DNA of 64,000 nucleotides from Sphingobacteriaceae bacterium (GCA_947460875.1 CANHGR010000002.1:1-64000), one strand, 5' to 3'; shown: positions 1 through 9,125, counted from the stretch's first letter. A program made the numbers and translations. The notes: generated by a model not told the origin, from the sequence alone.

Positions 1-624
1 GTTGATGTACGCAACGAAGATCAGATTAGCACATTTCTTCAGATGATTTTTAAAGAGCTCGGGCCCATCAATTATCTTCTTCATGGTGTAGCTTTCGGAA
101 ATCAACAGGTTATGTGTTATACCCTACCGGGAAGCAAAGAGCAGGCGTCGTCTTATATTGATATTCCTTTCGAAGATTTCATGGATTCGTTTAATATCAG
201 CGCTTACTCTTTGCTTCGGATATGCCGTGTAGCCAAAGATTTACTCGCTGCTGATGCTTCAATTTTAACGCTTACATATAATGCTTCTCAGCGCGTGTTT
301 CCGGGCTATGCCGGGATGGGCATCAACAAAGCTGCTTTAGAAAATATCGTACTTTACTTAGCAGATCAATTTGGGGCTAAAGGGATTCGTGTAAATGCTA
401 TTTCTGCTGGCCTGGTGATGACGACATCTTCGGGGGTGGTCCATGGTGTTAGAAAACTTAGAAAGTTTGGCAAGATGGTAGCACCCCTGGGTAACGTAGA
501 TGCCGGAGATGTGGGCAATGCTGCTCTTTATTATTTTTCTGATCTCTCTAGGAAAGTAACAGGTAATATTCACTTTGTTGACGGTGGCTTTAATATCATG
601 GGAGTGCCAAGAGATGAAGAATGA
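1..624 (+). CDS. FabI-like enoyl-ACP reductase / SDR protein (5' partial)
   Basis: The reading frame is open from the first base, so the N-terminal dinucleotide-binding part lies outside the window. The visible part is the C-terminal two thirds of a short-chain dehydrogenase of the enoyl-ACP reductase type. It has the segment LLHGVAFG, matching the FabI VHSIAFA region, and a tyrosine (codon 268-270 region) ten residues before a second tyrosine that begins a Y-x6-K motif (YAGMGINK), the FabI spacing rather than the Y-x3-K of ordinary SDRs. It ends with the usual FVDGGFNIMG tail. The family reduces enoyl-ACP with NAD(P)H. The stop overlaps the phosphopantetheinyl transferase start by 11 bases, so the two are co-translated in one operon. 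Because it sits in a pathway-like cluster it may serve a dedicated polyene or lipid pathway rather than housekeeping FAS II; that is inference. Confidence 0.8.
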   Translation, partial: VDVRNEDQISTFLQMIFKELGPINYLLHGVAFGNQQVMCYTLPGSKEQASSYIDIPFEDFMDSFNISAYSLLRICRVAKDLLAADASILTLTYNASQRVFPGYAGMGINKAALENIVLYLADQFGAKGIRVNAISAGLVMTTSSGVVHGVRKLRKFGKMVAPLGNVDAGDVGNAALYYFSDLSRKVTGNIHFVDGGFNIMGVPRDEE

Positions 625-1012
625 GATACGGACATTAATTGACGCACTTCCGGCCGAAGAGCATTTCGCCGTTGGAAATGATCTCGTTTTTCTTCCAGAT
701 TTTCAAAAAACATTTAATGATGTTTTTAAGCGTAAGGTTTATACGGAAAATGAAATTAGCTATTGTGCTCAGTTTGATCAGGCATTACTGCGCTACGCTT
801 CCACCTGGGCAGCAAAAGAAGCGACATATAAGGCGATAAAGCAAATAGACTCTTCTACGCTGTCTTGGAAGATGATTGAAATCGTCCGAGAAAAAAACGC
901 CGGCAAGCCATCTGTAATCCTACATAAGGAAAACACTTTTAAAATCAGTTTGTCTATATCGCATGATGGCGATTATGTTTGGGCGGTTGTCCTCGTAAAA
1001 AGGAATCTGTAA
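614..1012 (+). CDS. 4'-phosphopantetheinyl transferase, AcpS type
   Basis: Predicted 132-residue enzyme that moves 4'-phosphopantetheine from CoA to a serine of an acyl carrier protein. The GNDLVFLP segment carries the metal-binding aspartate (about D23), WAAKEATYKA holds the metal-binding glutamate and lysine of the family (about E69 and K73), and SISHDGDYVWAVVL matches the C-terminal SxSH strand. The length fits AcpS (about 120-130 residues). An in-frame ATG at 575 exists, but it lies well inside the upstream reductase gene; the ATG at 614 gives a normal AcpS N-terminus and an 11-base overlap with the upstream stop. The next gene begins right after this stop. The neighbours suggest it activates a carrier protein of the same cluster, although it could also be the general AcpS. 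Confidence 0.82.
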   Translation: MKNEIRTLIDALPAEEHFAVGNDLVFLPDFQKTFNDVFKRKVYTENEISYCAQFDQALLRYASTWAAKEATYKAIKQIDSSTLSWKMIEIVREKNAGKPSVILHKENTFKISLSISHDGDYVWAVVLVKRNL

Positions 1013-1834
1013 ATGACGCGGCACTTCTATGATCATCCGCTAGTTAAACTCCACTATTATAAGTATGGAAACGGTAAGCGCAATATGTTGTGTTTTCATG
1101 GGTTCGGTATGCATGGAAAGCAGTTCAGAGTACTTGAAGAATCACTTGGCTCGGAATATACATTTTATGGCTTTGATCTCTTTTTTCATAAAGAAACGAA
1201 GCTTGTGGATCAGAGTATTAATGTAATCAAGAAAGGCATAAGTAAGCAACAATATGCAGATCTGATTGTAGATTTTTGCAAACACGAGCAGATTGATAGG
1301 TTTTCCGTAATCGGGTATTCTATGGGCAGCCACTACGCAACTGCAATAACCGAACAGCTGTCAGAAAGAATCGACGCCTACATTGTTGCGGCTCCTGCTG
1401 CTCTTAATCCGGGTAAAGCTGTAAGGTTTTTTAGTAAAAACAAGCTTGGAAACAAAATTCTCGAAGGCTTAGTATTGAATGAAAAAGTACTTTTCAGGTT
1501 TTTAAGTCTATACAGAAGATTTGGATTTGTTGATCAAGCGGGATATCAAGTTTTATTAAATGAGATGTCTACCGATGAGCTGCGTTTAAACTTTTATGCA
1601 TCTTTGACTTACCTTCGATCTTTCGATACGGATGAGGCGCGCTTAACAAAAGTTCTACAGCAAGAAAATATCAAAAGCATATTTATTTTTGGTGATCGAG
1701 ATAAAATGTATCCGCAGTCGATCGGAAAGAAATTGGTGCCCAAACTAAATAGGGCAGAAGTACTTGTTTTGGATGTAAATCACGAAATGATTAACAAAGA
1801 TTTTGCAGATAAATTATCTCGCTTGCTAATATGA
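1013..1834 (+). CDS. alpha/beta hydrolase
   Basis: A 273-residue alpha/beta-hydrolase-fold protein. An HG oxyanion-type motif is at about residues 29-30, the nucleophile elbow GYSMGS has Ser at about residue 103, the acid is probably D228 or D230 in FGDRDKMY, and the histidine is H257 in NHEM. No signal peptide is visible, so it is probably cytoplasmic. Its ATG follows the preceding stop directly and its last four bases overlap the start of the acyltransferase, so it belongs to the same operon. A thioesterase or acyl-hydrolase role in releasing or trimming a carrier-bound product would fit the context, but the substrate cannot be read from the sequence. Confidence 0.8.
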   Translation: MTRHFYDHPLVKLHYYKYGNGKRNMLCFHGFGMHGKQFRVLEESLGSEYTFYGFDLFFHKETKLVDQSINVIKKGISKQQYADLIVDFCKHEQIDRFSVIGYSMGSHYATAITEQLSERIDAYIVAAPAALNPGKAVRFFSKNKLGNKILEGLVLNEKVLFRFLSLYRRFGFVDQAGYQVLLNEMSTDELRLNFYASLTYLRSFDTDEARLTKVLQQENIKSIFIFGDRDKMYPQSIGKKLVPKLNRAEVLVLDVNHEMINKDFADKLSRLLI

Positions 1835-2484
1835 TTATTAAATCAAAACCAATTCCGTTTATTTTCCTGAGATGGGGGACGGCGATGATGTACCGGATAT
1901 TTAGGCGGCGTTTTAACAAAATGATCATCCATGACATCGAAATAAAGCCTAATTGTTCGTATCTATTGATGTGCAATCATTTTAGCTTTTTAGACGGGTT
2001 TTTAGCGATGTACCTAACGATGCATGGTATAACTAGTAAACAGGCGCTCAGAGGCTTTTATATGATGTCTTTGAAAAAGCAAATGCAGAAGAATTGGTGG
2101 CTTAAATATTTAGGGGCGTTTTCGGTGGTACCCGGAAGCCGTACAACTGAAGAAAGTTTAAACTTTGCTGTAGATATTTTGAATCAACCCGGTAATTTGC
2201 TTTTGTATTACCCCCAGGCCGATCTCGAATCCATGCATATCAGGGATATTGAGTTTAAAGATGGTGTTGCAACTATTATTTCTAGGTTACAGGGCGATTG
2301 CCAGCTTATCTGGAGCAGTAATATCCTCGAATTTTTTGAGAGTATCAGCCCCTCCGTTTATTTCAATATGCTTGATTGCGGCATGAACCATAACTTCGAT
2401 TTCGAGAAAATGAAAAAAAATGTGAACGTGCATCATAAAAAATCGCTTCGAAAGATGGTGCGCTATACTAAAGAGTCGCTATAA
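1831..2484 (+). CDS. lysophospholipid acyltransferase-like protein (PlsC family)
   Basis: A 217-residue protein with the acyltransferase H-x4-D motif (NHFSFLD, H50 and D55), followed by VVPGSRTTEES and the LLYYPQAD block, which corresponds to the family's second and third motifs. Members transfer an acyl group from acyl-ACP or acyl-CoA to a glycerol-phosphate or other hydroxyl acceptor at the membrane. It overlaps the hydrolase stop by four bases and is the last gene of the operon, followed by a strong terminator. Acyltransferases of this type occur in aryl-polyene and flexirubin clusters of Bacteroidota, which agrees with the reductase and phosphopantetheinyl transferase upstream, but the rest of any such cluster is outside the window. 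Confidence 0.75.
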   Translation: MIIKSKPIPFIFLRWGTAMMYRIFRRRFNKMIIHDIEIKPNCSYLLMCNHFSFLDGFLAMYLTMHGITSKQALRGFYMMSLKKQMQKNWWLKYLGAFSVVPGSRTTEESLNFAVDILNQPGNLLLYYPQADLESMHIRDIEFKDGVATIISRLQGDCQLIWSSNILEFFESISPSVYFNMLDCGMNHNFDFEKMKKNVNVHHKKSLRKMVRYTKESL

Positions 2485-2485
2485 C

Positions 2486-2519
2486 AAAAAAGCCTTCCGA
2501 AATTTCGGAAGGCTTTTTT
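2486..2519. terminator. bidirectional intrinsic terminator
   Basis: A perfect 17-base inverted repeat, each arm made of six A/T bases, a GCCTTCCG-type GC block and AAA/TTT at the centre. It starts two bases after the acyltransferase stop and also lies downstream of the convergent ThuA gene, so it can end transcription in both directions. Confidence 0.93.
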
Positions 2520-2539
2520 GTTCATTTAATAGTCAAAAA

Positions 2540-3403
2540 TTACTTTTTTGGATTCTTTTTTCCGGCAGCGTATGCTACTGAATTTCTCAAAATTGTCTGA
2601 AATTCAGGTAAATCATGGCTACCTGCATCATGTCCTAAAGTTATATTGACCAATTTGCCTTTAGGGTTATTTGTTGTCCAAACTTGTGGCCAGGTTATTC
2701 CTGTGTTCGGACTTTTAGCACTTGCTATAATATGCCATCCCGGAGCACTTGCTGAAACTGAATCACGCATACCATTATAAAGCTCATCTTTTACCGGAAA
2801 GGTAGTTCTTGCAATTCCCTTGCTTATTTGATGCTTGGCATCAACTATATTTACTTCGTAATTGCCAAGTGCATCATGTCTTCTCGTACCGCCATTTAAG
2901 AAAATGGTGTTATAGTCTGTCCAAGGAGTCCAAGTAGGGTCAGGAGCAGCACCTCTTGCTAAGCCTTGCTTTGCGCCATAGTTATGCCATCCGCCTGCAT
3001 GACCAAATATCATTCCCTTGCCTGAGTTCACAAAATCCATTAAGGCCTTACGTAGCTCCGGATCGTTAAATTGATTATTAGTGGTGATGTATAATACGTC
3101 AGCATCCTTTATGGCAGCAAGAATCTGCTTGGTAGTTAACGAGTCAGTATTATAGGGAGTTTGTGGAACTCCGCGTCCACTCATCCTGCTTCCAACATAC
3201 TTCACAGTAGCAAAACCTTCCTTTACAAGTGTCGCAGAATCTGTTCCGAAGTTCCAGTTCCATACGTGAGAAGTTCCTCCACCGATCATTACTACACGGA
3301 TTGGTTTTTTTGCAATCGCAGCGCTACTGATTAGAACAAATAGGATCGCTGATACGCAAATTTTTAGAGTGTTGCCTGAGCGAAAAATTGATTTAGTACT
3401 CAT
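2540..3403 (-). CDS. secreted ThuA-like domain protein
   Basis: A 287-residue protein with an N-terminal signal peptide (hydrophobic stretch about residues 13-31 ending ISSAAIA before KKP). The mature part has the ThuA-like glutamine-amidotransferase-type fold: RVVMIGGGTSHVWNW, then DVLYITTNNQF, GKGMIFGHAGGWHNYG, a central HDALGNYEV segment and a VNITLGHDAGSH end. Proteins of this family are found with sugar-utilization genes, including trehalose and keto-sugar pathways, but the biochemical reaction is not firmly established. The neighbouring large ThuA fusion on the same strand suggests a shared periplasmic carbohydrate pathway. It lies about 117 bases downstream of that gene's stop-proximal side and likely has its own promoter, since the two genes point the same way with the larger one upstream. 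Confidence 0.82.
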   Translation of the reverse strand: MSTKSIFRSGNTLKICVSAILFVLISSAAIAKKPIRVVMIGGGTSHVWNWNFGTDSATLVKEGFATVKYVGSRMSGRGVPQTPYNTDSLTTKQILAAIKDADVLYITTNNQFNDPELRKALMDFVNSGKGMIFGHAGGWHNYGAKQGLARGAAPDPTWTPWTDYNTIFLNGGTRRHDALGNYEVNIVDAKHQISKGIARTTFPVKDELYNGMRDSVSASAPGWHIIASAKSPNTGITWPQVWTTNNPKGKLVNITLGHDAGSHDLPEFQTILRNSVAYAAGKKNPKK

Positions 3404-3520
3404 GATAATTTTCTTTATAAAAGTAGGTTTATGTGTGTTTAGTTTGTAAATATAATCGTTTTATTGATCAAAATCTATCCGGTTTGATCGTATAGAAAGA
3501 AGGATTCGGTCTTATTTCGA

Positions 3521-6500
3521 CTACTTTCTTAGCTCTAAACTTCCGTTTTGCATGGTCCATACATTGTTAAAAATAAACTTGTCGGGATAGTCGCCAACCT
3601 TATCGGTTTCGATGACATCTGCAGCCATTCGGAAGGATTCATCTAGTGGCGATTTAAACGTGCTCAGTGCTTTAGCAGCAGCGGCTTGCTTTCCATTGAT
3701 TTCAACGACTATACTGCCATCTTTTGAAAGTCTGGCAGTAAGATCAAAACCTTCTTCAGGCAATTTTTCCGAAGTCGAAGCGAGGTAGCCAACGCCATTT
3801 TGCTTCACAAGCATATTGACCTTTCCATTCTGAATATAGAGCACATATCCGTTATTCTTGTTGCCCTGAGCTACAATTACCCCTTCGAGAGTTTGGCTTG
3901 GAGGAGTTGCGGCGTTTTGCGCTGCTTGTCCGCCACCTTGAGCTGCCGGAGCTTTTGAAATTGATCCTTTTAACGTAATTTCTTTATTCGTCACATCTGG
4001 CGAAAAAGCCATTCGAGCAGTATTTCGTACCGTCAATGGATATGATTCCAGACTCAGCGATTTAATAATGCGCTGTACGAGTGTCATTTCAGATCCCGGG
4101 GTCGCTTCGGCCAAATTAGTTGGCACTGATGCTAGGAAGCCTGCAGTATGTCTGCCAACGCCTGCAAATATTGCTCTTGACAACCAGTCATCTTGTCCAT
4201 TTTCAGCATTTAAACTTGCTGTATACAATATCTTTCCTGCTTCAACAGATTCAGGTAATTCAGATATTACTAGAATTGCAGTTAAACGGGTATTTAGATT
4301 CTTATCGTTGAGCATACCGGTTTTCTGAATGATATCCAACGTATTTGCGTTTTTCGGTAGTACATCTAACGCAGCTTTTCTAACCCCGGCTGCCGGATGA
4401 GACAAAGCCTTAGTGGCAATGGCCAGAGCCTCTGCATTATTTCCCTCAAGTACTCCTAAGCCTTTCAACGTCCATAACGCATGAACTGCCGGACTGTTTA
4501 ACCCTATTTCGTCAACTTTCTGATTATTGATAATAGTAAAGAGTCCCGGTAAAGACGTCATGTTTTTTGTTTCTACTAAAAGACGTTGAGCAGTCATTCT
4601 CCAAAACATATTATCATTTTCCAGGGCGCTCAACAGGCTAGCTGTATTGGTCCTTGATAATTGAACAGGTGTATACGGCTTAGCATCTTTATAAACAATG
4701 CGATAGATTCTACCGCGTTCCATATCGCGCATCGGGCTGCTAAACGCATTTCCCTGACCGCGCGGCTGATCTGTAAAAGGCAAAACAAATGTGGATGGAG
4801 ATTGACGCGGCACGAAGACATTATGTTGAATGATAAAATTATACCAATCTGCCACCCAAACTGCGCCATCAGGACCAACTTTGGTTTGAACAGGACCGAC
4901 CCATTCATCGTTACTTGCTAAAAAATTCCAACCATCTTTTTCCGTAAATCCCGCCCCGATTGGCTCAATAATAGCATTGTGAATAAGTCTAACAGAAGGT
5001 TCATTGACAAATGCGATACGATTCCAATACTCTTTTGGAAAGTTGCGGGCTGTATAAAATTGGTGACCTTCAGCAGCTGTAAATCCTCCAACAACATCTA
5101 CTTGCCTTAAATTAGGTGTCATTGTATGTACATCCGTATGACCTTGTATGTTCTGAACAGACAGTAATTGAGCAGCCTGCCCACTTCTTCCTCCAAAATT
5201 TCCACCACCCTGTCCTGACGGAGAAGTTGCGGGCACTAGTTTTGCTACAAGCGGTCTGAGCGTTAAATTTCCCGACATCGAATAGTAAGAGCTATGAAGG
5301 TTGTTCGCTGTAGAACTAAAGACGTGATTGTCTTCAGTAATTGCTAAGCCCCAAGTATTATTGGTTGTCGAGGCTAAAAATTCTACATCCGTTCCATCAG
5401 GGTTTAAATGGTAGATCCCACGGGTAAAGTTCTTGCTTTCGCCGTCTTTGGTAGTTCCAATAAAACCAGATCCTACAACACCCCAAATTTTATTGTCAAA
5501 GCCGTACAGTAAGTTATTCGGACCAAAATGTGTGTCGTTTTTTTGCCAGCCAGTCATGATGTTTTCACGAACATCTGCTTTATCATCCCCATTTGTATCC
5601 TTTAAGAAAACAAAGTATGGCGCCATTGCTACCACCAGGCCTCCATTGGCAAATACGATACTAGTTGGAATATTTAGCTTGTCTGCAAAAACAGTAAACT
5701 TATCAGCTTTACCATCACCATTGGTATCTTCGCAAATCTTAATTCTATCGTTAGCAGCTCCGTCGGTTTCCAAAAATGTATTTGGATAATCAACAGATTC
5801 TACCACCCATAAACGTCCTCGTTCATCCCAAGACATTGCTATTGGATTAGTAATGTCGGGTTCTGCAGCAAAAAGTTTTATTTCAAAATCAACGGGAACC
5901 TGCATGGTTTTCATCGATTGCTCAGGAGTTAAAGCTTCTTGCGCTTTCGGCACCACATGCCTAGCTGAATAATCTGCAAATTCTGCGTCATAAATATCAA
6001 TATTTGGAAGATTAAGCTTTGCTATTTGATCCTTTACTTGATCGCCAACGGCCCATAACACGCCGTTTCTTACCAACTTATAAAAGCCAACCTTTGTCCA
6101 AGTGCTATCATTGTGACCATATGCGGTGTAAAAAACTCTTCCTTTCGCTTGATTTTTAACCCAGGTTAAAGGCTCGCGTACGCTTCCCTCAACCCGCTCT
6201 TGTAGCACGGTCATATTTGGATTACGATTGACATGAGTAAAAGATTCATCCGTGGTACTAAAGGCTGAAACACCCTGCATAACCGGATGTGTCGGATTTA
6301 GATTTGAAGCAGTAAATACAGAGGTTGTCTTATTTGTTTGTGATTTACCGCCAATTGCTTGTGTATACCATGCTGAGTTAGTAAATGAAGCCGAAGCATC
6401 ATGTAGAGCAATTAATCCTTTACCACTTTCGACAAAATCTTTAAGTACTTTTTCTTTTGCAGAAGAAAGCAGATCATATTTTGCATAGATAATCAGTCCG

Positions 6501-6808
6501 TCGTATTTATTCAGCTGTACCGCATTTAGATCATTTGTGTCTGTAGTGTATGTGATATTGATGCCATCCTTAAATAGCGGGATAGCAAGCCATGCTGCGT
6601 ACTTGTTTGAATTATGTTCTCCATTTGCTGATCCAAGAAACAGAATTTCTGCTCTACGCGGAGTAGCAGCAGTTTGAACAATTGGTTCTTCAGTAGCTTT
6701 AGATACCTTATTTGTGTTGAAAAACTTGTTTGCTAAAACAGTTGTTTTGCCGGCAAAGCCATAAACTAATAAGCCGCTAAAAAGCAGTAATAAGCCTGAT
6801 TTCTTCAT
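3521..6808 (-). CDS. ThuA domain - PVC-type beta-propeller dehydrogenase fusion, secreted
   Basis: A predicted 1095-residue exported protein. I start it at the ATG at 6808 because MKKSGLLLLFSGLLVYGFA gives a clean signal peptide; the upstream in-frame start at 6880 would put 24 extra residues before it. Domains in order: a ThuA-like domain (about 50-260, RAEILFLGSANGEH and GKGLIALHDA), a long six-bladed-propeller region of the PVC-type membrane-bound dehydrogenase family (about 305-700, with WDERGRLWVVES and repeated DTNGDGKAD and DTNGDDKAD acidic loops that look calcium binding), a HEAT-like helical region (about 720-910, with HPAAGVRKAALDVLP), and a C-terminal LamG/ConA-like sandwich after a Gln/Ala-rich linker. 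No CxxCH haem motif is present. It probably acts on sugars in the periplasm together with the adjacent ThuA protein. Confidence 0.8.
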   Translation of the reverse strand: MKKSGLLLLFSGLLVYGFAGKTTVLANKFFNTNKVSKATEEPIVQTAATPRRAEILFLGSANGEHNSNKYAAWLAIPLFKDGINITYTTDTNDLNAVQLNKYDGLIIYAKYDLLSSAKEKVLKDFVESGKGLIALHDASASFTNSAWYTQAIGGKSQTNKTTSVFTASNLNPTHPVMQGVSAFSTTDESFTHVNRNPNMTVLQERVEGSVREPLTWVKNQAKGRVFYTAYGHNDSTWTKVGFYKLVRNGVLWAVGDQVKDQIAKLNLPNIDIYDAEFADYSARHVVPKAQEALTPEQSMKTMQVPVDFEIKLFAAEPDITNPIAMSWDERGRLWVVESVDYPNTFLETDGAANDRIKICEDTNGDGKADKFTVFADKLNIPTSIVFANGGLVVAMAPYFVFLKDTNGDDKADVRENIMTGWQKNDTHFGPNNLLYGFDNKIWGVVGSGFIGTTKDGESKNFTRGIYHLNPDGTDVEFLASTTNNTWGLAITEDNHVFSSTANNLHSSYYSMSGNLTLRPLVAKLVPATSPSGQGGGNFGGRSGQAAQLLSVQNIQGHTDVHTMTPNLRQVDVVGGFTAAEGHQFYTARNFPKEYWNRIAFVNEPSVRLIHNAIIEPIGAGFTEKDGWNFLASNDEWVGPVQTKVGPDGAVWVADWYNFIIQHNVFVPRQSPSTFVLPFTDQPRGQGNAFSSPMRDMERGRIYRIVYKDAKPYTPVQLSRTNTASLLSALENDNMFWRMTAQRLLVETKNMTSLPGLFTIINNQKVDEIGLNSPAVHALWTLKGLGVLEGNNAEALAIATKALSHPAAGVRKAALDVLPKNANTLDIIQKTGMLNDKNLNTRLTAILVISELPESVEAGKILYTASLNAENGQDDWLSRAIFAGVGRHTAGFLASVPTNLAEATPGSEMTLVQRIIKSLSLESYPLTVRNTARMAFSPDVTNKEITLKGSISKAPAAQGGGQAAQNAATPPSQTLEGVIVAQGNKNNGYVLYIQNGKVNMLVKQNGVGYLASTSEKLPEEGFDLTARLSKDGSIVVEINGKQAAAAKALSTFKSPLDESFRMAADVIETDKVGDYPDKFIFNNVWTMQNGSLELRK

Positions 6809-6994
6809 GTTTAATTGTTTAGAAGGTAATAAAAAACTAAGTAAAAAATTAATTGGTTTCTTGGGAGTATTCAATAACAATATTAAATTTTATTGCATAG
6901 GTAAACTTACTAAATATTATCTGATTGTAAGTAAATTATATCATAAATTTATTAAATAAAATAGATATTGGGATAATATTATTATAATTGATTC

Positions 6995-7897
6995 GTGAAG
7001 CATATTATCCCAAAATCGCCTATACCTGAATCTAAAGCATTTGTGATCAGGGAGATACACGCTCCATTTTTTGATCCTACGTTTCATTTACATCCCGAAT
7101 TCCAGCTGTCATATGTTGTAAAAGGGGAGGGGACCCGGTTTGTTGGAGATGATATCAAATCTTTCAGGGCAGGTGATTTGGTGCTTACGGGTCCCAACCT
7201 GCCGCATGTATGGCGAAATGATGATAAGTACTTTGATAGAAGGAGTGAACTTAGTACAACAGTAATTGTAGTTTATTTTAGAGATTATTTTTTGGGTGAA
7301 GCGCTTCAGCAAAAGGAAGAGATGGCGAATATTAGTCGCCTGTTCAAGAAATCGGAACGTGGATTAGAAATAACCGGCGAAACGAAGCAAACGATTTTTA
7401 GAATGATGAGACAACTGCTCAACCTAACGGGGATGGATAGTATCATTTTATTGCTAAAGATTTTAAATATACTCGCTAAATCAAATGAGTGTCATTTGAT
7501 CGCTCATAATCATCTTGTGTCTTCAAATACTGAAGCAGAAACTAGCAGAATGAACAAAGTTTATGGCTATACAATGAAAAACTTCCGACAAAAGATTAGT
7601 CTGTATAGTGTTGCAGATGTAGTAAATATGACACGCACATCGTTTAGCCGGTATTTTAAGACACGCGTTAACAAGTCTTTTTCGGATTTTTTAAAAGAAA
7701 TTAGAATAGAACATGCCTGTAAGTTATTGCGCGCCGAAAAAATGAATATTTCCGATATAGGATACGAAAGTGGTTTTCAAACACTCTCTAATTTTAATAT
7801 TCAATTTAAACGTGTCATGGGGAAGACGCCACATTCTTACAGAAGCGAGTATTTAAAAGTACATTCAGAATCATATAATGATGCAATATCAGCCTAA
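6995..7897 (+). CDS. AraC family transcriptional regulator
   Basis: A 300-residue regulator starting at a GTG codon. The N-terminal half is a cupin-like sensor domain (HLHPEFQLSYVVKGEGTRFVGDD, AGDLVLTGPNLPHVW). The C-terminal about 100 residues contain two helix-turn-helix units: SVADVVNMTRTSFSRYFK and ISDIGYESGFQTLSNFNIQF, then the KTPHSYR signature. The cupin type typically binds a sugar or related small molecule. It is divergent from the ThuA fusion and just upstream of the Gfo/Idh/MocA gene, so it probably controls one or both. The 186-base AT-rich gap before it holds a six-base inverted repeat (ACTTAC at 6905, GTAAGT at 6927) that might be a binding site, although that is weak evidence. 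Confidence 0.88.
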   Translation: MKHIIPKSPIPESKAFVIREIHAPFFDPTFHLHPEFQLSYVVKGEGTRFVGDDIKSFRAGDLVLTGPNLPHVWRNDDKYFDRRSELSTTVIVVYFRDYFLGEALQQKEEMANISRLFKKSERGLEITGETKQTIFRMMRQLLNLTGMDSIILLLKILNILAKSNECHLIAHNHLVSSNTEAETSRMNKVYGYTMKNFRQKISLYSVADVVNMTRTSFSRYFKTRVNKSFSDFLKEIRIEHACKLLRAEKMNISDIGYESGFQTLSNFNIQFKRVMGKTPHSYRSEYLKVHSESYNDAISA

Positions 7898-7986
7898 TGA
7901 TTGAACCGGCAGGTACGATTTGCATAGAAAATTAAAACTTAAAATTATTTATATTTTTATTCACGAATTATTTAAACTAAAATTCA

Positions 7987-9102
7987 ATGAGCCAGAAAAA
8001 AATCAAAGTCGTTATCGTTGGCATGGGTTTCGGAAAGGAATTTATTCCAATCTACCAGAGCCATCCAAATATTGAGTCAGTAGGGATCTGTACACGCAAT
8101 AAAGATACTATCGCGGAGCTTGCAGCTAAATTCAATCTTGATAAGGATATGTGTTTCGAAAATTTTGAAGACGTTCCCAAACGCGACGATATCGATGCTA
8201 TTCATATCGTTACACCGGTTCCTGAGCATGCTAAGATGACGATAGCATCATTAAACGCAAATAAACATACTGCTTGTACTATTCCAATGGCAATGACCGT
8301 GGAAGATTGCAAGGCGATTGTTGAAGCGAAGAAAAAGTCGGGTAAGGTGTACATGATGATGGAAACTGCACTTTACACTAGGGAGTTTCTTTACGGATTA
8401 AAACTTGCAGAAACCGGGCAACTTGGCCGTATTCAATTTGTAAGAGGTTCACACATCCAGGATATGAGCATGGAAGGATGGGGCGAGTATTGGAAAGGAT
8501 ATCCTCCAATGCTAAATGGAACGCATGCAATTTCTCCGTTATTGCGAATAAATAACACAAAAGCAGAAACCGTTGTTTGCCACGGATCCGGTCGCTTAAG
8601 CGATGATTTGGCAAGTAGATACAATTCGCCTTTCGCAGTTGAAACTGCAACATTTACATTAAAAAACTCTGATGTGGTCGCAGAGGCTACTCGTTCTTTG
8701 TTCGATGTAGTGCGCCAATACCGCGAAAGCTATGATGTTTATGGTACTAAGATGTCTTTTGAGTGGGAGCAATTGCAGGATGAGAGTCATGTGATATTTG
8801 ATGGCGGTGAAAACGCCAGCAGAATTGACGTTCCCGATACTGATGAATTGCTAATTGAACCGATCAAGCATTTTACAAAGAGAGAAAAAATTGACGACCC
8901 AAATCACGTTTCCTTTTTGCAGGGCGCGGGGCATGGTGGTTCACACCCTCACTTGGTACAAGAGTTTGTTGCGTCCATTGTAGAAGGAAGAGATTCGGCA
9001 GTAGATGCGGTGCTTGCGGCTAATTATACTTGTGCTGGAATTTGTGCGCATGAGTCTGCCATGAATGGTGGTAAGAGAATAACCATCCCGGATTTCTCTT
9101 AA
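7987..9102 (+). CDS. Gfo/Idh/MocA family oxidoreductase
   Basis: A 371-residue cytoplasmic protein with an N-terminal Rossmann fold (VVIVGMGFGKEF, GxGxxG-like at residues 12-16) and the family's C-terminal alpha/beta substrate domain. The VTPVPEHAKM block matches the family, but the usual catalytic EKP motif is replaced by T98-I99-P100 (CTIPMAM), so the conserved lysine is absent. GHGGSHPHLVQEFV near the end matches the common GHGG(S/D)H segment of Bacteroidota members. The family oxidizes or reduces sugars and inositols with NAD(P). The AraC gene directly upstream and the ThuA genes across the divergent gap suggest a common carbohydrate pathway. A terminator follows 23 bases after the stop. 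Confidence 0.85.
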   Translation: MSQKKIKVVIVGMGFGKEFIPIYQSHPNIESVGICTRNKDTIAELAAKFNLDKDMCFENFEDVPKRDDIDAIHIVTPVPEHAKMTIASLNANKHTACTIPMAMTVEDCKAIVEAKKKSGKVYMMMETALYTREFLYGLKLAETGQLGRIQFVRGSHIQDMSMEGWGEYWKGYPPMLNGTHAISPLLRINNTKAETVVCHGSGRLSDDLASRYNSPFAVETATFTLKNSDVVAEATRSLFDVVRQYRESYDVYGTKMSFEWEQLQDESHVIFDGGENASRIDVPDTDELLIEPIKHFTKREKIDDPNHVSFLQGAGHGGSHPHLVQEFVASIVEGRDSAVDAVLAANYTCAGICAHESAMNGGKRITIPDFS

Positions 9103-9125
9103 TTAGGGCAGTAATATCTGTTTTT

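Noticed and set aside
6905-6932. ACTTAC/GTAAGT inverted repeat before the AraC gene as an operator.
   Set aside because: Only six bases long in AT-rich DNA; noted with the gene but too weak for a separate feature.
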